Assembly (NCBI RefSeq): GCF_001540865.1
Contig: NC_033628.1
Span: forward strand, 12,781,267 to 12,845,266
From: Ananas comosus
Taxonomy: Eukaryota; Streptophyta; Magnoliopsida; Poales; Bromeliaceae
Reading direction: 5' to 3'
Length of the DNA stretch: 64,000 nt
The position numbers and the translations under genes are program-made. Of this stretch, positions 1 to 11,741 are shown piece by piece. The notes beneath the pieces were generated by a model that ran no database searches, was not told the DNA's origin, and worked only from the letters and a program-made list of their open reading frames with translations. Position 1 is the first letter of the stretch; each line of letters opens with the position of its first letter.

Positions 1-435
1 ATCTTGGACAATTTTGAAGTGTTGCAGGGTACTAATTATAGTGTTTTAATCTGTTTATTATGAAGTTTGATCCGTTTCCAGCTGCTGGGAAAACTTATTT
101 TGATGAGAAATTTGATGACTATATTCATCTTCATTTGAAGGCAATAAAATCCTTATGGACCTAAAGTGATCGATCATAACGACGTAGCGACAGCTACCAT
201 AATAATTTTTATGTTTGATTTAATATTAGGAAGTATGAATAAGGATAAGACAGGTGGTCTTGGTGGTGGATCTTCACTTTCTTGTTTTTGGGGGCTATCC
301 GTCGTGTTTAATTTAGCTGCACGGTTAAGTTGTTATATCAACTCCAACATATACTTAATGGATTCATCTTTTAGATTGAAGGTGATAGCTGAGGATTAGA
401 GGAATTTGGCTTAAACAAAAGTTTAGTTGTTTTAG
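1..435 (+). other. Upstream region of the pyruvate carrier gene
   Basis: No coding sequence is recognised here. The stretch lies directly upstream of the MPC start codon and probably holds its 5' untranslated region or a 5' leader intron. The short reading frame starting at 166 has no family resemblance. Confidence 0.4.
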
Positions 436-3400
436 ATGGCATCATCTAAGCTAAAAGCACTATGGAACCACCCAGCGGGCCCTAAAACAAGTATGTCGTT
501 CCATTTCTTCTTCTCGTGTTATCCTCTTTCTTGTAGACGAACAACACTCTGTATTGAGTCTATTGACCAATTTGTCATGCCTTATGTAGCTTTAGCTAAG
601 TTTTTATATTTTCTGTATACATGCTGAATTATTCTTATGTAACTTGTTTCCTATAAATTAACTGCAGTTCATTTCTGGGCTCCGACTTTTAAATGGGGAA
701 TTAGTATTGCAAATATTGTAGATTTTTCTAAACCACCTGAGAAGATCTCCTACCCTCAGCAAGTTGGTGTGTAGAAGAGAAATTTTTCACACTGCATAAG
801 AGGTTTTCCTTTCCCCCCTAAAATTTTACTTTTAAGTACTGAACATTCATTAATCTCCAGTTGTTACTCTCACCGGACTTATCTGGTCGCGCTACAGCAC
901 TGTGATAACACCGGTAAGTCTTGCGTAAATTCAGTGATGCATTTTAAGTCCGATGTCATATAATTTTTTTTTTTCATTGTATGATATGATCTTTTTATCA
1001 TATTTGTTAGTGGGTTCTCCTGAATTTACGGTGCAATTAGCAAATTTCTATTGCATTTTTAAGTTTTTACAGCATTATACACTGTTAGTGTTCTGATCTG
1101 ATAAATATTAACAAAAACTATAAGCAGTACTTTGGTCTAGCTTTGGGAGAATATATATACAAGAGAGATGGGTTATATCTACTAAGCGAGTAACATCGAG
1201 CCAAGTAAAGGGCTAACATTTTCCTTTGACTATTATGGAATAGGAACATATGGACATATATCTTTTGACTTTCATGTTTTTTTTTTTTTGAGAAATAGGT
1301 AGCAAGCTACCTGCTTCATTCATTAAGCAAAATGAATTTAGCATACATTTTGGAAGCAGCTAGGGCCTCCGAACCGAGGGAACAAGAGAAAGAAAGAAAG
1401 GAGAAAAATAAGCGAAAAAACCAGGTCCGTGAGACCCAGTAAACACGAGCAAACCAAAATCAACAAAGGGGAACCGCGAGCAGAGCACCTAGCCCGGGTG
1501 ATATTCAAAGTGCTTCGTTCCAGGCTTCAAGCAAAACGGCGACACGTTCGAGAGCCCTGGAAACATTAAGGGCCACGTCGCGGAAGCAAATGCCGTTGCG
1601 CTCCGTCCAGACGACCCACCAAATTGCCGCCAACTTGGTTAACAATTTTGATCTTGTAACGGCCTCGGGGATGTCCGAGATGAGTGTCCACAGGTGGCAA
1701 ACATCCCCCACTTCCGAAATCTCCTCCTCTAGAACTCCTGCTTTAAAACGAAGAAATTTGACAACGATACAGTCGTGGAATAGGTGGTCGACGGTTTCGG
1801 CTAGTAACACACAAAACCTGCAGTGCTGATCCACGATGCACCCTCGGCGAAGCAATCTGTCTGCCGTAGGTAATCTCTTTCGTAGTAGAATCCAAATGAA
1901 AACTTTGTGTTTGAGCGGGATTTTTAACCCCCATAGGTGGTCGTACGAAGTATCAATCTGTCCTCCGTCGGTGATGAATTCATAAAGAGATTTGACGGTA
2001 AAAATTTGGTTGGCGGTCCAACGCCACTTTAGTTTGTCCTGTGAATCTGATGGGCTAAAGTGAGAGAGAAGGTTTTTGAGCAACGCTGTCTGTTGGCAGT
2101 TCTGACCATTGGTACGAGCATCAAAGCCTCTGGTTAAGTAGCGCCATCTCCATCCTCTTTCGTTCCAACATTGTGAGACCGTGGCTACCTGATTTGTGAT
2201 ACTGCTGAAGATTCGTGGAAATCGGGTACTAAGAGGGGTTTCATCGATCCAAATATCCGACCACAAGCTGATATTTTTCCCATCACCGAGAACATATGAA
2301 ACACCGTATTTGAACATATCTCGACAGCTCATCACACTTCTCCACCACTGAGAGTAAGGTCTGAAGGATCTGCCTTCACATAGCGGCCTTCTTCTGGTAT
2401 AATATAATGCAGTGATCAACCTCCCCCATAACAGACCTTTCTCGTTGAAGAAACGCCACCACCATTTTGCTAAAAACGCCTTATTCATCGCTTCCATATC
2501 TTTTATCCCTAGACCACCTTCTTTTTTGCTCCTACAAATCGTTTTCCAACCAACGAGGCAAGACCCTCCCGAAATTTTGGAACACCCCTTCCAAAAAAAG
2601 GCTCTTCTAAGCGCTTCAATTCGTTTCAGCACCCATTGCGGTACTTTGAAGATTGCGAAGTAAAATAACGGAAGATTTGAGAGAACCGAGTTGACCAAGA
2701 TGAGTCTCCCCCCTTGCGAGAGGAGTTTTGCCTTCCATCCTTCAATGCGCGTCTCGATGCGGTTGATGATCGGCATCCACTCTTCCTTACGAAGGGGGTT
2801 GATATGTAGCGGAAGGCCTAAGTAGCGGAACGGTAGGTTACCGACTCTGCACCCCAAAATATCCGCATATCGTTTCGCTCTGTTTGCAGTGATTCCCAAG
2901 TGGTAAAGTTCCGTCTTGTTCATATTTATCTTAAGACCCGATACCCATTCAAACATCTTCCAGATGAAGAGTAGGTTGCGCATAGCAGACTTCTTGGGCT
3001 TTGCGAAGAATAATGTGTCGTCCGCATATTGCGGAATTACTGTTTGACATTCGTCTGAGGGTCCTATTCCCTGAAGTAAACTGTTAGCCCTTGCTGCTTT
3101 CGTGACCCTAGCCAGACAGTCAGCCACTAAAATGAATAAGTAGGGGGAAAGTGGATCCCCCTGTCTCAGTCCCCTCCTTGTTTTCATCCAGTTAGTCGGC
3201 GAGCCGTTTACTACGATGGCAACTTTAGCATTGCAGATACATTGTTCAATCTAGTTCCACCATTTGTCACTGAACCCAAGCCATCGTAATATACTTTGCA
3301 AGAACCTCCAGCTGACTTTGTCATAAGCTTTTTCAAAATCCACCTTAACACTGACGCACTCCCTATTAGTTTTTGCACACCAGTTGAGAAGTTCATTCGC

Positions 3401-4670
3401 AGTGACGAAAGAGTCCGCTAATAGTCGATTTTCCAGGAACGCCGATTGTGAAGGAGAGATGATAGAAGGTAAGACCCCCGCAAGTCTGTTCGCAAGAACT
3501 TTCGAGATAATCTTTTGGATTCCGTTCAGAAGGCAGATCGGTCTGAAATCGTTAACCAGGCATGCTCCTTCCTTTTTGGGGATTAGGCATACATACGTGT
3601 AGTCGACCGGTGCTGTAAAGAGATCCGTGCCATGAAGGTCTCTGAATATATCAAGAATGTTGTCCTTTACTGTCTCCCAGAAGTGTTGGAAGAAAATTAG
3701 CGGGAAGCCGTCGGGGCCAGGCGCCTTGTCACTCCCCAGTTGAAAGGTAGCCTTTTTAATTTCTTCTATAGTAAAGGGGCATGTGAGGGAGTCCGTGTCA
3801 AGTAAGACATCCCCACGATACAGGTCGGCCCAATCGCCGAAAGACGGTGGGTCATCTTCCACACTTCCGAAAAGACGTTTAAAGGATTGAAAGAAACAGG
3901 ATTTCTTAAGCTCTTCGTTGCTGATTTGTCTTCCGTCCTCATCTTCAACAAAGTGAATCTCATTACAACGCTTCCGCCCGTTGGCCACTGCATGAAAAAA
4001 CTTTGTGTTGCTGTCTCCTTCCTTTAGCCAGTGCTGTTTAGCTCTCGTTCTCCACAGGATTTCTTCTTCCTTTAAAATGAGTTGGAGCTGCGCTTTAAGG
4101 TCAACTCGTTTCTCCTGTACTTCCTGGGTCAATATGTTCCGTTCCTCCAAAAGATCAATGCTCCGAATTTCTTCCTGTAAAGATCTTATCGCGTTGGCTA
4201 TGCTATGAAATTTCGTCTTGCACCATTCCTTCATCCTGTTTCTGCAATGTCTTAACTTCGCCGTCAGCGTGAGGATGGCAGACTTTCATGTTGCTGCAGG
4301 CTCCATGCTGGTTACTTGATGCTAATTGATTTTTGTTCATTTGTCATTTTGCTCTTGCAGAAGAACTGGAACCTTTTCAGTGTGAGTGTTGCAATGGCTG
4401 GAACTGGCCTCTATCAACTTAATCGCAAGATTCGGTACGCATACTTTCAGTTCATGCTTTAAATTGAGCCTACAGGCTTGCCAATATCAGTTATGGCTAC
4501 TTGTGCATGGTAGAAGAACTAGTTCCCATAATTTTCACACTAATACATTCCTCCATCTGTTATTTGTGGTGCATGGAAGAACTAGTTCGTATATTTTTCA
4601 TACCAATCTGATACATCTTTTCAGGCATGATTATATTTCTGAAGCTAAAGAAGTACATGCAAAAGAATGA
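436..4670 (+). CDS. MPC2: Mitochondrial pyruvate carrier, MPC2 type (5 exons, 108 aa)
   Basis: Subunit of the inner-membrane carrier that brings pyruvate into the mitochondrial matrix; MPC proteins work as small hetero-oligomers. Exons: 436-490, 668-766, 861-913, 4361-4434 and 4625-4670. All introns are GT-AG and the joined frame is open for 109 codons. The product starts MASSKLKALWNHPAGPKT and then carries the family blocks HFWAPTFKWGISIAN, FSKPPEKISYPQQ, TGLIWSRYSTVITP and KNWNLFSVSVAMAGTGLYQL, ending HDYISEAKEVHAKE. Length and order match plant MPC2-type proteins, with two to three short hydrophobic helices and no cleavable presequence. Intron 3 (914-4360) is inflated by about 3 kb by an antisense LINE; without it the intron would be about 430 bases. 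All splice sites are intact, so the gene is probably functional. Confidence 0.93.
1267..1276. repeat. TSD of the LINE (left copy)
   Basis: GACTTTCATG directly precedes the poly-T tract at 1277-1289 and recurs exactly at 4281-4290. It is the target-site duplication of the LINE insertion. The following TT is also shared, so the duplication may be 12 bases. Confidence 0.9.
1277..4280 (-). mobile_element. 5'-truncated non-LTR retrotransposon (LINE)
   Basis: Read on the minus strand, the element runs from about 4280, where it is truncated inside its coding region, through reverse transcriptase and a 3' untranslated region to a 13-base A tail (T run 1277-1289). Perfect 10-12 base target-site duplications at 1267-1276 and 4281-4290 define the ends. 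The endonuclease domain expected upstream of reverse transcriptase is absent, as is usual after incomplete target-primed reverse transcription. It sits in intron 3 of the pyruvate carrier gene, antisense to it. The 3' untranslated region is closely related to the separate copy at 14238-14597. Confidence 0.95.
1505..4276 (-). pseudogene. LINE reverse transcriptase with zinc-binding C-terminus, one nonsense codon
   Basis: One reading frame on the minus strand is open from about 4276 to 3254, meets a single TAG at 3251-3253, and continues in the same frame to 1505. No frameshift is needed. Visible blocks in order: a linker region, SDKAPGPDGFPLIFFQ, FRPICLLNGIQKIISKVLANRL-type fingers, VKVDFEKAYDKVSW, RQGDPLSPYLFILVADCL, and the catalytic YADD (in QYADDTLFF). 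The C-terminus is a zf-RVT domain (PLKHKVFIWILLRKRLPTADR, with CRFC, then H and C residues further on). The stop falls just after WWN, between the VDFEKAYDKVSW and RQGDPLS blocks, in the polymerase core. The lack of other damage suggests a fairly recent insertion. The upstream end is truncated, so even without the stop the copy could not move alone. Confidence 0.92.
4281..4290. repeat. TSD of the LINE (right copy)
   Basis: GACTTTCATG, identical to 1267-1276. It marks the 5' truncation point of the minus-strand LINE. Confidence 0.9.
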
Positions 4671-7105
4671 GCCAACCAAATTCCTGTTTTCCGGCAAGAC
4701 CTAGTTCTTTTCTCATGGTAGCTATACGTGCATCTATAAAGGTTTGCTCTTCTTGGCATTTCTATTCTAGGGAAAAATGCGTCTTTTTTTTCCCAGATGT
4801 GGAGAAAAATATGAAATCCTGCAAGTTAGGCTCTGTCATTACTGAATTAAAATTTTTGCCTCCTCTTTCACAACGTAATAATGATATTCCAGAGTCTATT
4901 ACAATTTTGGTTAGCCATGTAATGTACTTTGTTAAGGCATCTGATATGGTTTGGTACTAGTAAACAAGTGGAAACTGGTAATAGTTATGCACCACAGATT
5001 AGTTCAAATTTCTTACGAATATATTTCTGCTATGGTATGCATGTTTCTTTTCCTCTACAATCGTCATCCAGGGCGAGTTATAATTTGTGGTGTTCACTAG
5101 GTAGCGCTGCTGATAGCAATCATATTGCTTGTATATTTATGTGGTATTTTACATGCATATATACACGAGTCTTGTAATCGTTTTCTAGTCTTTTGTATGG
5201 TATTTCCTACATCTATTTAAGTTATTTAACTTGTTTTGTGTTACTCGAAAGTATGTTTAGTTGTGATGAGATCGTTAATTGTGTTAATTGGTGTACCCTA
5301 ATAACTAGTGTCCTATGTGGACAACTCTAAGCATAGCCACCTATGGAGATTCTTATGCAAATGCCAACCTCATGGAATTGGGACTCGCAACTTATTTCTC
5401 AAAGGGAAAAAAAGGGGGGGCAACCTCAATCATGTGCACCTCATATTAGAATAGTCTCCAGTTGCTCTAGTTACTCCTCAAACATTTAACTAGTCCAAGT
5501 TCCATAGTAGATCTCCTCATGGCAAAATTTCAAGTGAACCTATGGTGTGCACACACGTGTATCGGCACGTGTCTCAAGAGAATCCTTCGAGGCTCTCGAG
5601 AAATCAACTTTTGATTAAGGAAACAACAGAAAAGAGATTGTGGGGTTTAAGTAAGCTGGGGAGGCCAAGTTTCCACCTTGAAACACTACTAAAAGATGCC
5701 CCTCCCCCCTAAGCTTATTAATTTAGTAGCTTGTTGGCATATAATTGAGCTTAAAGTAATACTAACTTTTGCTGGGAAGTAAGGAGCAAGAAGAGAGAGA
5801 GATAGAGGGAGATGCTGGCTGTTGTGGAGACATGGGCATGGTGAGTTTGATCTCACATGCTCATGCATGTGTCCATGCCAGGTGCACAGTGTAGCTGTGT
5901 AGGTGATATAGAGGCTAGCATATATTAAGATGCATGCCTAGATGGTGAAGAAGAATATCTTATTTGCAATGGAACTGATGAGTGGCCACAAACTGATGAA
6001 AAGCTGGTAGGCACATGCACTGCAGAAATTGTGTCTCTCTCTAAAGAATGATGAATGATGATTTTGAGGAAAGGCTACAAAAGTGTATTGTACAATACCA
6101 AACTAGTATCAGCTATTGAAGGTTTCTTTGCAGGAGAAAAAAAATAGATATGAAAATTATTGATATTATGAAAGCTAGTTTTGCTATTGAATAATTCTCT
6201 GCTGCAGTCACAAAGGCAAGTGGTTTGAGCCTTCTGACAACATGGTACTCTTTGGTAGATACAAAAATATCATTTATGAAAATTTTATGTTTGATTGAGT
6301 TAACCGTTGTTATGTGAAGTATCTATTAGGGCCTGTTTGGAAGTGTTGTAAACAAAGAATATTGGAGACAAATCGAGTAGTTTAGAGCTTTGAAGTATTT
6401 GTTTTGCAAGATGATGCTTGGATTTTTTTCTTTTTTTTTTAACATATGATATAAATTAAACTCTAAAATGATATAATTTGGGAGTAGAATGAACAGGAGC
6501 TTTTACCTCTAGCAAAGGAAACAAGGAAAAAACCAGAAGCTGCTATTTTTTTTTTTTAAATTTTTTTTTCTCCTTCTCCATGACTGATAGTGCAAAGTTG
6601 GTTGGGGTTATCTGTCCCTCTTGTGCGTTATATGAAGCTAGAGAAAATTGTTCAATCAATACTTGAGAAATACGAATTTTCATGTCACTCTCTTGCTCTG
6701 ATATTTATTTCGAATCCAGAATGTTTGAAATACAATATTTCTATATTTGAGTAATACCGTATTAAAAACAAATTAGTTTGATGGTAAATATACCCCAAAA
6801 ATATACAGAGCTTCACGAATAAACTCTTTAAGACTTTTTTATGCGACGGGATCTTTGTGTTTTTATAGTCATCGCTCACACCTTAGTGAACTAAAAAAAA
6901 AAACTCTATCATCTTTTCTATCGAATTATATGAGGAAAAGTTTAAATTGGGTGGCAAATCCTTACATATGGGCAATTAAATAGCAATTTCCTGGAGAACA
7001 TTTGTGTATGCCAAATTAATTACTTTCTTTGTCTTTTCAGTTCAGGGAAAAAACAAAAAAAAAGTCACTTTTAATTATATATATATATATATACACATAT
7101 ATATA
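4671..7105. other. 3' region of MPC and intergenic DNA
   Basis: The first few hundred bases are probably the MPC 3' untranslated region. The rest is AT-rich with no convincing gene. The short reading frames here lack any family signature. The segment 5540-5750 resembles 12810-13040 further downstream (see the separate entries). Confidence 0.5.
5540..5750. repeat. Duplicated noncoding block, copy 1
   Basis: This stretch holds CACGTGT-type G-box cores followed by a CTTTTGATTAAGG-like segment, ACCTTGAAACACTACTAAAA and CCCCTCCCCCCTAAGC. The same pieces recur in order at 12810-13040. Each block lies upstream of an FLZ start codon: the intact gene at 9203 and the truncated one at 19255. This looks like part of a tandem duplication or conserved regulatory sequence. 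Confidence 0.5.
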
Positions 7106-7333
7106 GAACTAGGCTATTATGCTATTAATAGCACCAAATTATTGGTGCTACTAAGTTTTCGGCTATTGAATTGAGAGATGTGTGGTTAGGATGATGTGGG
7201 CCCCCTAGGGTTGAGTCGGTAATTGGTTGAATAGCATGATCTAATGGGTGAAAATGATTAAAAGAGTGAATCTAACGGTGGAAAATTTGGTAGCACCAAA
7301 TATTTCATGCTATTAATAGCATAGTAGCCAGAC

Positions 7334-7334
<1 letters not shown>
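7106..7334. mobile_element. MITE in a TA microsatellite
   Basis: About 225 bases with imperfect inverted ends (GGCTATTATGCTATTAATAG at left, CTATTAATAGCATAGTAGCC at right), set inside (TA)n tracts on both sides. The core holds the family sequence GTTAGGATGATGTGGG, then AGGGTTGAGT and TGAATAGCATGATCTAA. Related copies lie at 54186, 54506, 54745 and 56617. Confidence 0.8.
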
Positions 7335-7365
<31 letters not shown>

Positions 7366-8225
7366 ATTCTTCGAGAAGGTCTTAATCACTACTTTATTAG
7401 GTGCCACGATACGACGATAGTGATGTGAAAATAACACATCAAACGTGACAATGATTCCTATTATTCTGTTTTTTTTTTTCTTTTTAATAATTATGGCCAT
7501 ATCATAAAAGATCAGGCTCAGTATCCATAAATTAGAAAAAAAAAATGTATGAAAATCATCTGATATGCAGGCTATTTTGAAGTTGTTCCCTCGTCTCTCT
7601 TTTTTATTAACACTTCTTTATTTTTAATTTTATTGATTTAGTAAAATTTTTTATTTAACTATCCAAAATATCTTTATTCAAAAATTTAAAAACTGAAGAA
7701 GTGTCAAGTAGAAGAAGAAATAAAGTTGAAGGACCAAGTTCCAAACGCACCGTAGCTGAGGGAGTCTCAATACAATTTTACAAAAGACTTCAAAGCGTAG
7801 TACGTGTACGCGGGCCCACACGTTCCTACCCCCACGGCAAAAAGACAAAAAAGGCGATATTATATTTTTGGTCCTTTTCTTCGACAGTTTTCTATTTTTT
7901 TATAATTTTTTATTCAAATTTTACAAATTATGGTAATTAAATTTTACAGTCTTATACATCAATAATATGTTATTATTTAGTCAATTAAACTATATCATAA
8001 TAATTTAAAAAATTGAAGTTAAAATCTACAATAAATTAAATTTTTAAGAATCAACATATCACGAATCTTATAATTTTAAAAAAATTCTAGAATACATCAG
8101 TTATATTAGTGATGTAGCGTTCCTGACTAATTAAATAATTTTTTTTGAATTTATTTGTTTCATCGTGATTATAGAAAATATCGTTATTATATTTTTTTCA
8201 AATTATTATTGATGATGCGGCGTAA
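7335..8225. other. AT-rich intergenic DNA
   Basis: No gene is seen. The end of the stretch, 8085-8225, is related to 18875-19050 (shared frame TTCTA-AATRCA, GGTATATTGGTGACGT-like, GATGATGCGGCGTAA-like), so it is either a dispersed repeat or part of the FLZ-region duplication. Confidence 0.4.
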
Positions 8226-8364
8226 GACTTAGTTTGGTCTTGAAGTCTATCTAACGTCATTAAATAAAATAGAATTGAGTAAAAAATATATAAAGATATA
8301 TGCTTCTGCGTTCTCCGGTGAGACCGCAGAAAATATATCGTAACTGACTCGAACGCAATATTAC
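8226..8364. mobile_element. Degraded Tourist-like MITE
   Basis: The left part (GACTTAGTTTGGTCTTGAAG, then CTATCTAAC and TGCTTCTGCGTTCTCCGGTG) matches the two well-preserved elements at 18146 and 18314. The right terminus has diverged, so only its position can be estimated. Confidence 0.6.
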
Positions 8365-8445
8365 GTAGTACTTTCTCACCGCACGTAACATAATCTTCCC
8401 GCAATCCCAAAGGAAGCCTAACTATGATACAGTAAATTTTTTTTA

Positions 8446-8797
8446 GAGAAAACTTTAAATACCACTCCTGTGACACTTTTTCACTTTAGTGCCCTGTAGT
8501 TTAAAATATATCAATTTAATACTATATGGTTTCATTTTTTATTTTTGTATTATCAATTTCACTAATTTTTTTCTTTAAATTAGTGACAAAGTTAAAACTA
8601 AAGGATAAAAAAGTGAATATTCGATAAATCTAGGTGGAATATCTGAAGTTTTTTGCATATAATTTAACGAAATATTAACGAAAAAGTTAACAAAAGGATA
8701 AAAACGGAACCACGTGACACTAACTTAATACATTTTAAATCACAGGTTACAAAAATAAGAAAGTGCGAAACTATATGGGTGATATTTGAAATTTATA
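8446..8797. mobile_element. Mutator-like MITE (copy A of three)
   Basis: Long inverted ends read ACTTTAAATACCACTCCTG at left and the complement of GGGTGATATTTGAAATTTA at right, with an internal ACTAATTTTTTTCTTTAAATTAGTGACAAAGTTAAAA segment shared by all copies in diverged form. The family is better preserved at 31374-31721, where a 9-base target-site duplication is visible. A third copy is at 62400-62755. Confidence 0.75.
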
Positions 8798-8919
8798 TTT
8801 TTTTTTTTTTTTTTAATGATTTGAGGGTCAAAATTGTAATTTACTCAAGGAAGAAAATCAAGGAAGAAAAAAGAAAAAAGAAAAGGAAAGGAAAGTTTGG
8901 GCGTATGGGGGACGCCGGT

Positions 8920-9202
8920 TTCCCCCGGCCAATGGGTTCGCAAAACCTTCGCGTGGAATCAATCAAACTAACCACCCCCGGTATCATATGCGCACCCAAA
9001 ACCGTCCCCATCAACGTCCCCACACGACGTCCCTTTCCCCTCCCCCACTCCCCCCCTCCACTCCCCTAGTCCCCTCCACTCTATTCCACTTTATTATAAA
9101 TAAACTCCCTCTCCATCCCCCTTACCAAAACCATACGCAACCCAGCTCTTATATACACTTCCTCCATATACTCACACAAACAAACAAGTTCTTCCATCCA
9201 AT
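8920..9202 (+). promoter_or_regulatory. Promoter and 5' UTR of the FLZ gene
   Basis: A CCAAT core lies in GGCCAATGGGTTCG near 8928. A TATA box, TATAAATAA, is at 9095-9103. A C-rich pyrimidine tract (9020-9080) precedes it and the start codon follows about 100 bases downstream. Part of the distal promoter (CCAATGGG, then TCATATGCGCACCCAAAA) recurs at 16315-16400. Confidence 0.7.
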
Positions 9203-9703
9203 ATGGAGTCCTTTGGTGTTTCCTTCGCCGCCTCCGATCTCGAGGCGGGGATTCGCGTGCGCACCCCCGCCCCCCGCATGAGGGCGATTACGGGGTACGC
9301 GTTGCACAGGCACGAGCCCAGATTCTTCTGCGGCGACAACGACGACGGTGCGGACGAGGCGCATCACTTCCTCGATGCATGTTTCCTATGCAAGAAGCCC
9401 CTCGCGGGAAATCACGATATCTTCATGTATAGGTACATTAAGCTCTAAATAGACTTGACCAGATGCAATGAACCTTAACTTTTGTAGCTGCGGTATCTGA
9501 CTCCGATTTTTTTTACCATTTGTGTTGGAAACTACAGAGGGGACACGCCTTTCTGCAGCGAGGAGTGTAGACAAGTACAAATCGAGAAAGACGAGGCTCA
9601 GGAGAAAAACTCCAAATACGCCTTGAAGGCTTCTTCAAGAAAAGCGGAGCAGCGGCAGCAGCAGAAGCAGAGCTCTCCGAGAATCCCAGTTAGCGCATGG
9701 TAG
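9203..9703 (+). CDS. FCS-like zinc finger (FLZ, DUF581) protein, 2 exons, 131 aa
   Basis: FLZ proteins are plant-specific adaptors that bind SnRK1 kinase subunits through a short C4 zinc finger. Exons 9203-9432 and 9538-9703 join through a GT-AG intron and give 131 residues ending PVSAW. The zinc finger spans the splice junction. FLDACFLCKKPLAGNHDIFM in exon 1 supplies the first CxxC pair, and RGDTPFCSEECRQ in exon 2 supplies the FCSxxCR signature. A Q/K-rich tail follows. The intron falls between the two cysteine pairs, which is the position I would expect for this family. The N-terminus is acidic, with no targeting signal. A damaged second copy may begin at 19255. Confidence 0.93.
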
Positions 9704-10658
9704 ATCCCCATGTTGTATAAACTTATTTCTATCGCAAAAGTTATGTAACGCGAATCAGAATCAGAATGGACGAACGTTTCATCGTCGCACCGCGGATGCG
9801 TGAAATATGTGAGATTGACGAGAATCGTAACCGGAAAAAGAATTTTTCCGGGCGGTAACGGTGGCGGCGAGAGTCGGCTTTTTTTAGAGCCTCTACAACA
9901 AGGGCGACATGTTTGGTGGATTTGATTTTCTTTGAATTTGAGTTGGAACGAAATGAGAATTTTGCTTGTTCTTGTAGTCATGTGTGTTTACAACTCGTCG
10001 CTAGAGCTACTTGGATTAGCTTAGCTTAAGGATTAAAAAAACCTCCAAAAAAAAAAAGAAAATACGAAGAAAGATTTGAATTTCAGTAATAGCTCCAGTA
10101 ATTAGACGTTTTGCATAAGCTTATGTGATGATCCTGCGCACTTAAAGAAAGGAAAAAGAGAACTTTGGTGACCATTGAAACGTTGAAAGAAACCTATGAA
10201 TTCAAAAAAAAAAAGGAAAAAGAAAAAGGAAAAAAACTGAACTCTTGTAAATATTGAATGTGTTATTGATGAATTTCTATATTATTATTGGCCCAACTCT
10301 AATCGGTTGATTTCCATTCTATTTTAAAGAATATAAAATAACTAGTCTCCAAAACTTAAATTATCAAAGATTTATATTTTTAATGTTTGTATTCAACTTA
10401 AATTATCAAAGAATTATATTTTTAATGTTTATATTCAACATTCTTTTTTACATCCGTATGCAAAAGCTAATCACTACCCTTAAAAAATTTAAGTTAAGAA
10501 AAAATAATGATATTAATGTTTATATTTAATATTTTTTCTCACGTCTGGTTTTTAGAAACTAACAATTTATTCTAAAAACTTAAACTACAAAAGTATAGTA
10601 TTTTTAATACATATATTCAATACATTCAATTGTATAAAGCATGTGAGGGGAAAAGGTC

Positions 10659-10689
<31 letters not shown>

Positions 10690-11022
10690 TATTAGCGATT
10701 AGTCCTCACTGCAATACCCTCCTATCCAAATAATTACTTCAATCAGTTGTGTGTTTTCTCCCCACATTTAATAAGTTCAGAAATATAGAATTACTATTGA
10801 TTCAGAAATATAACTACTATGAAAATGAACTTCCATGAAAATAAATAATTAATTTTGATATTCAATAAGAAAGAAAATTTCTATGCAATTTCGTGTATAT
10901 ATATGAAATAGATATAATATAAAGTTGGGCATCTAAATTTAATAAAATAATAAATTTTTTCTCAAATATTGATAAAATTTCAATTTACACGGACTGAAAT
11001 AGTTAAAAAAAATTAGCCAAGT
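9704..11022. other. Intergenic AT-rich DNA with tandem repeat and poly-A tract
   Basis: The first few hundred bases are probably the FLZ 3' UTR. A 42-base unit occurs twice at 10354-10395 and 10396-10437 (starting ACTTAAATTATCAAAGA), with decayed relatives to about 10620. An A run of 29 lies at 10659-10687. No gene is seen. Confidence 0.6.
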
Positions 11023-11031
11023 TTAAAGCAA
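11023..11031. repeat. TSD of the Mutator-like element (left)
   Basis: TTAAAGCAA here and TTAAAACAA at 11742-11750 match at 8 of 9 positions and flank the GGCC-GGCC ends of the element exactly. Nine bases is the Mutator-type duplication length. Confidence 0.75.
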
Positions 11032-11741
11032 GGCCAATTTGCATAAAAAATATATTAGTTTTGAGATTTTTCAAAAATAGACCATCATTTTGAATTTTGT
11101 GGATTCGGCCCGAATTTTCAAAAAACAAATCAAAACATTCTTATTTCTTTCTCTCTCGCCCTTTTTTTTTTTCTCGTTCTTTCTTTTATTCTCTTCGAAG
11201 AAGGTGGTCGAGGTAGAGGCGGTCCGCCTTGCCTCTACCCATGCACCCTTGCTCGTGCCTGAGCACCCACCGCACTCCTCTTCATCGCTGGTGGGGGTGA
11301 AGACGGCGGATTTCCAAAAATATATTTGGTGGATGAAAAATCTACTGCGTTGGAGATTAAAGGTAAAGGCGGAGAAAGATATGCGGTGCTGTCCTCGTTA
11401 CTGTCGCAGAGTGCCGCGAAGGCGATGGAAGGGGTTTAGAGAGAAAAAAAAAGGAAAAAAAAAAAGGGTCGTAGTGCGGCCTCGCGGGATCGGAGGTGAG
11501 AAGGGCTGAGAGTGCAAGGGCGCAGGCGAGGGCTCACGAGGCAGAGGCGAGGCGGGCGGCCTCCGCATCCGTCTCTGCCACCCTTTTCGGAGAAAATGAA
11601 AAAAAAAAAAAAGAAAAAAAAAAGAAATGAATATGAATATTTGTGTCAATTTTTAAAAATTCGAATGTAACTTACAAAATCTAAAATAATATTCTATTTT
11701 TGTAAAATTTAAAATTAATAAATTGTTTATGTAAATTGGCC
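11032..11741. mobile_element. Non-autonomous Mutator-like element, candidate Pack-MULE
   Basis: 710 bases. The left end starts GGCCAATTTGCATAAA and the right end finishes TTTATGTAAATTGGCC. The two ends remain alignable as inverted repeats for about 95 bases. The inside (about 11190-11590) is strikingly GC-rich in an AT-rich neighbourhood, as expected if the element carries captured gene fragments. The reading frame 11090-11509 crosses the left inverted repeat and is not a plausible gene as it stands. No transposase is present. Confidence 0.8.

Noticed and set aside
9598..9981. 127-codon minus-strand frame
   Set aside because: It is antisense to FLZ exon 2 and its 3' UTR, and is explained by that gene.
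10659..10687. A run of 29 considered as a retroposon tail
   Set aside because: No element body or target-site duplication could be identified beside it.
11090..11649. Overlapping frames of 139 and 83 codons on opposite strands
   Set aside because: They run through inverted arms and A/T-runs of the Mutator-like element; any captured coding piece would be shorter and fragmentary.
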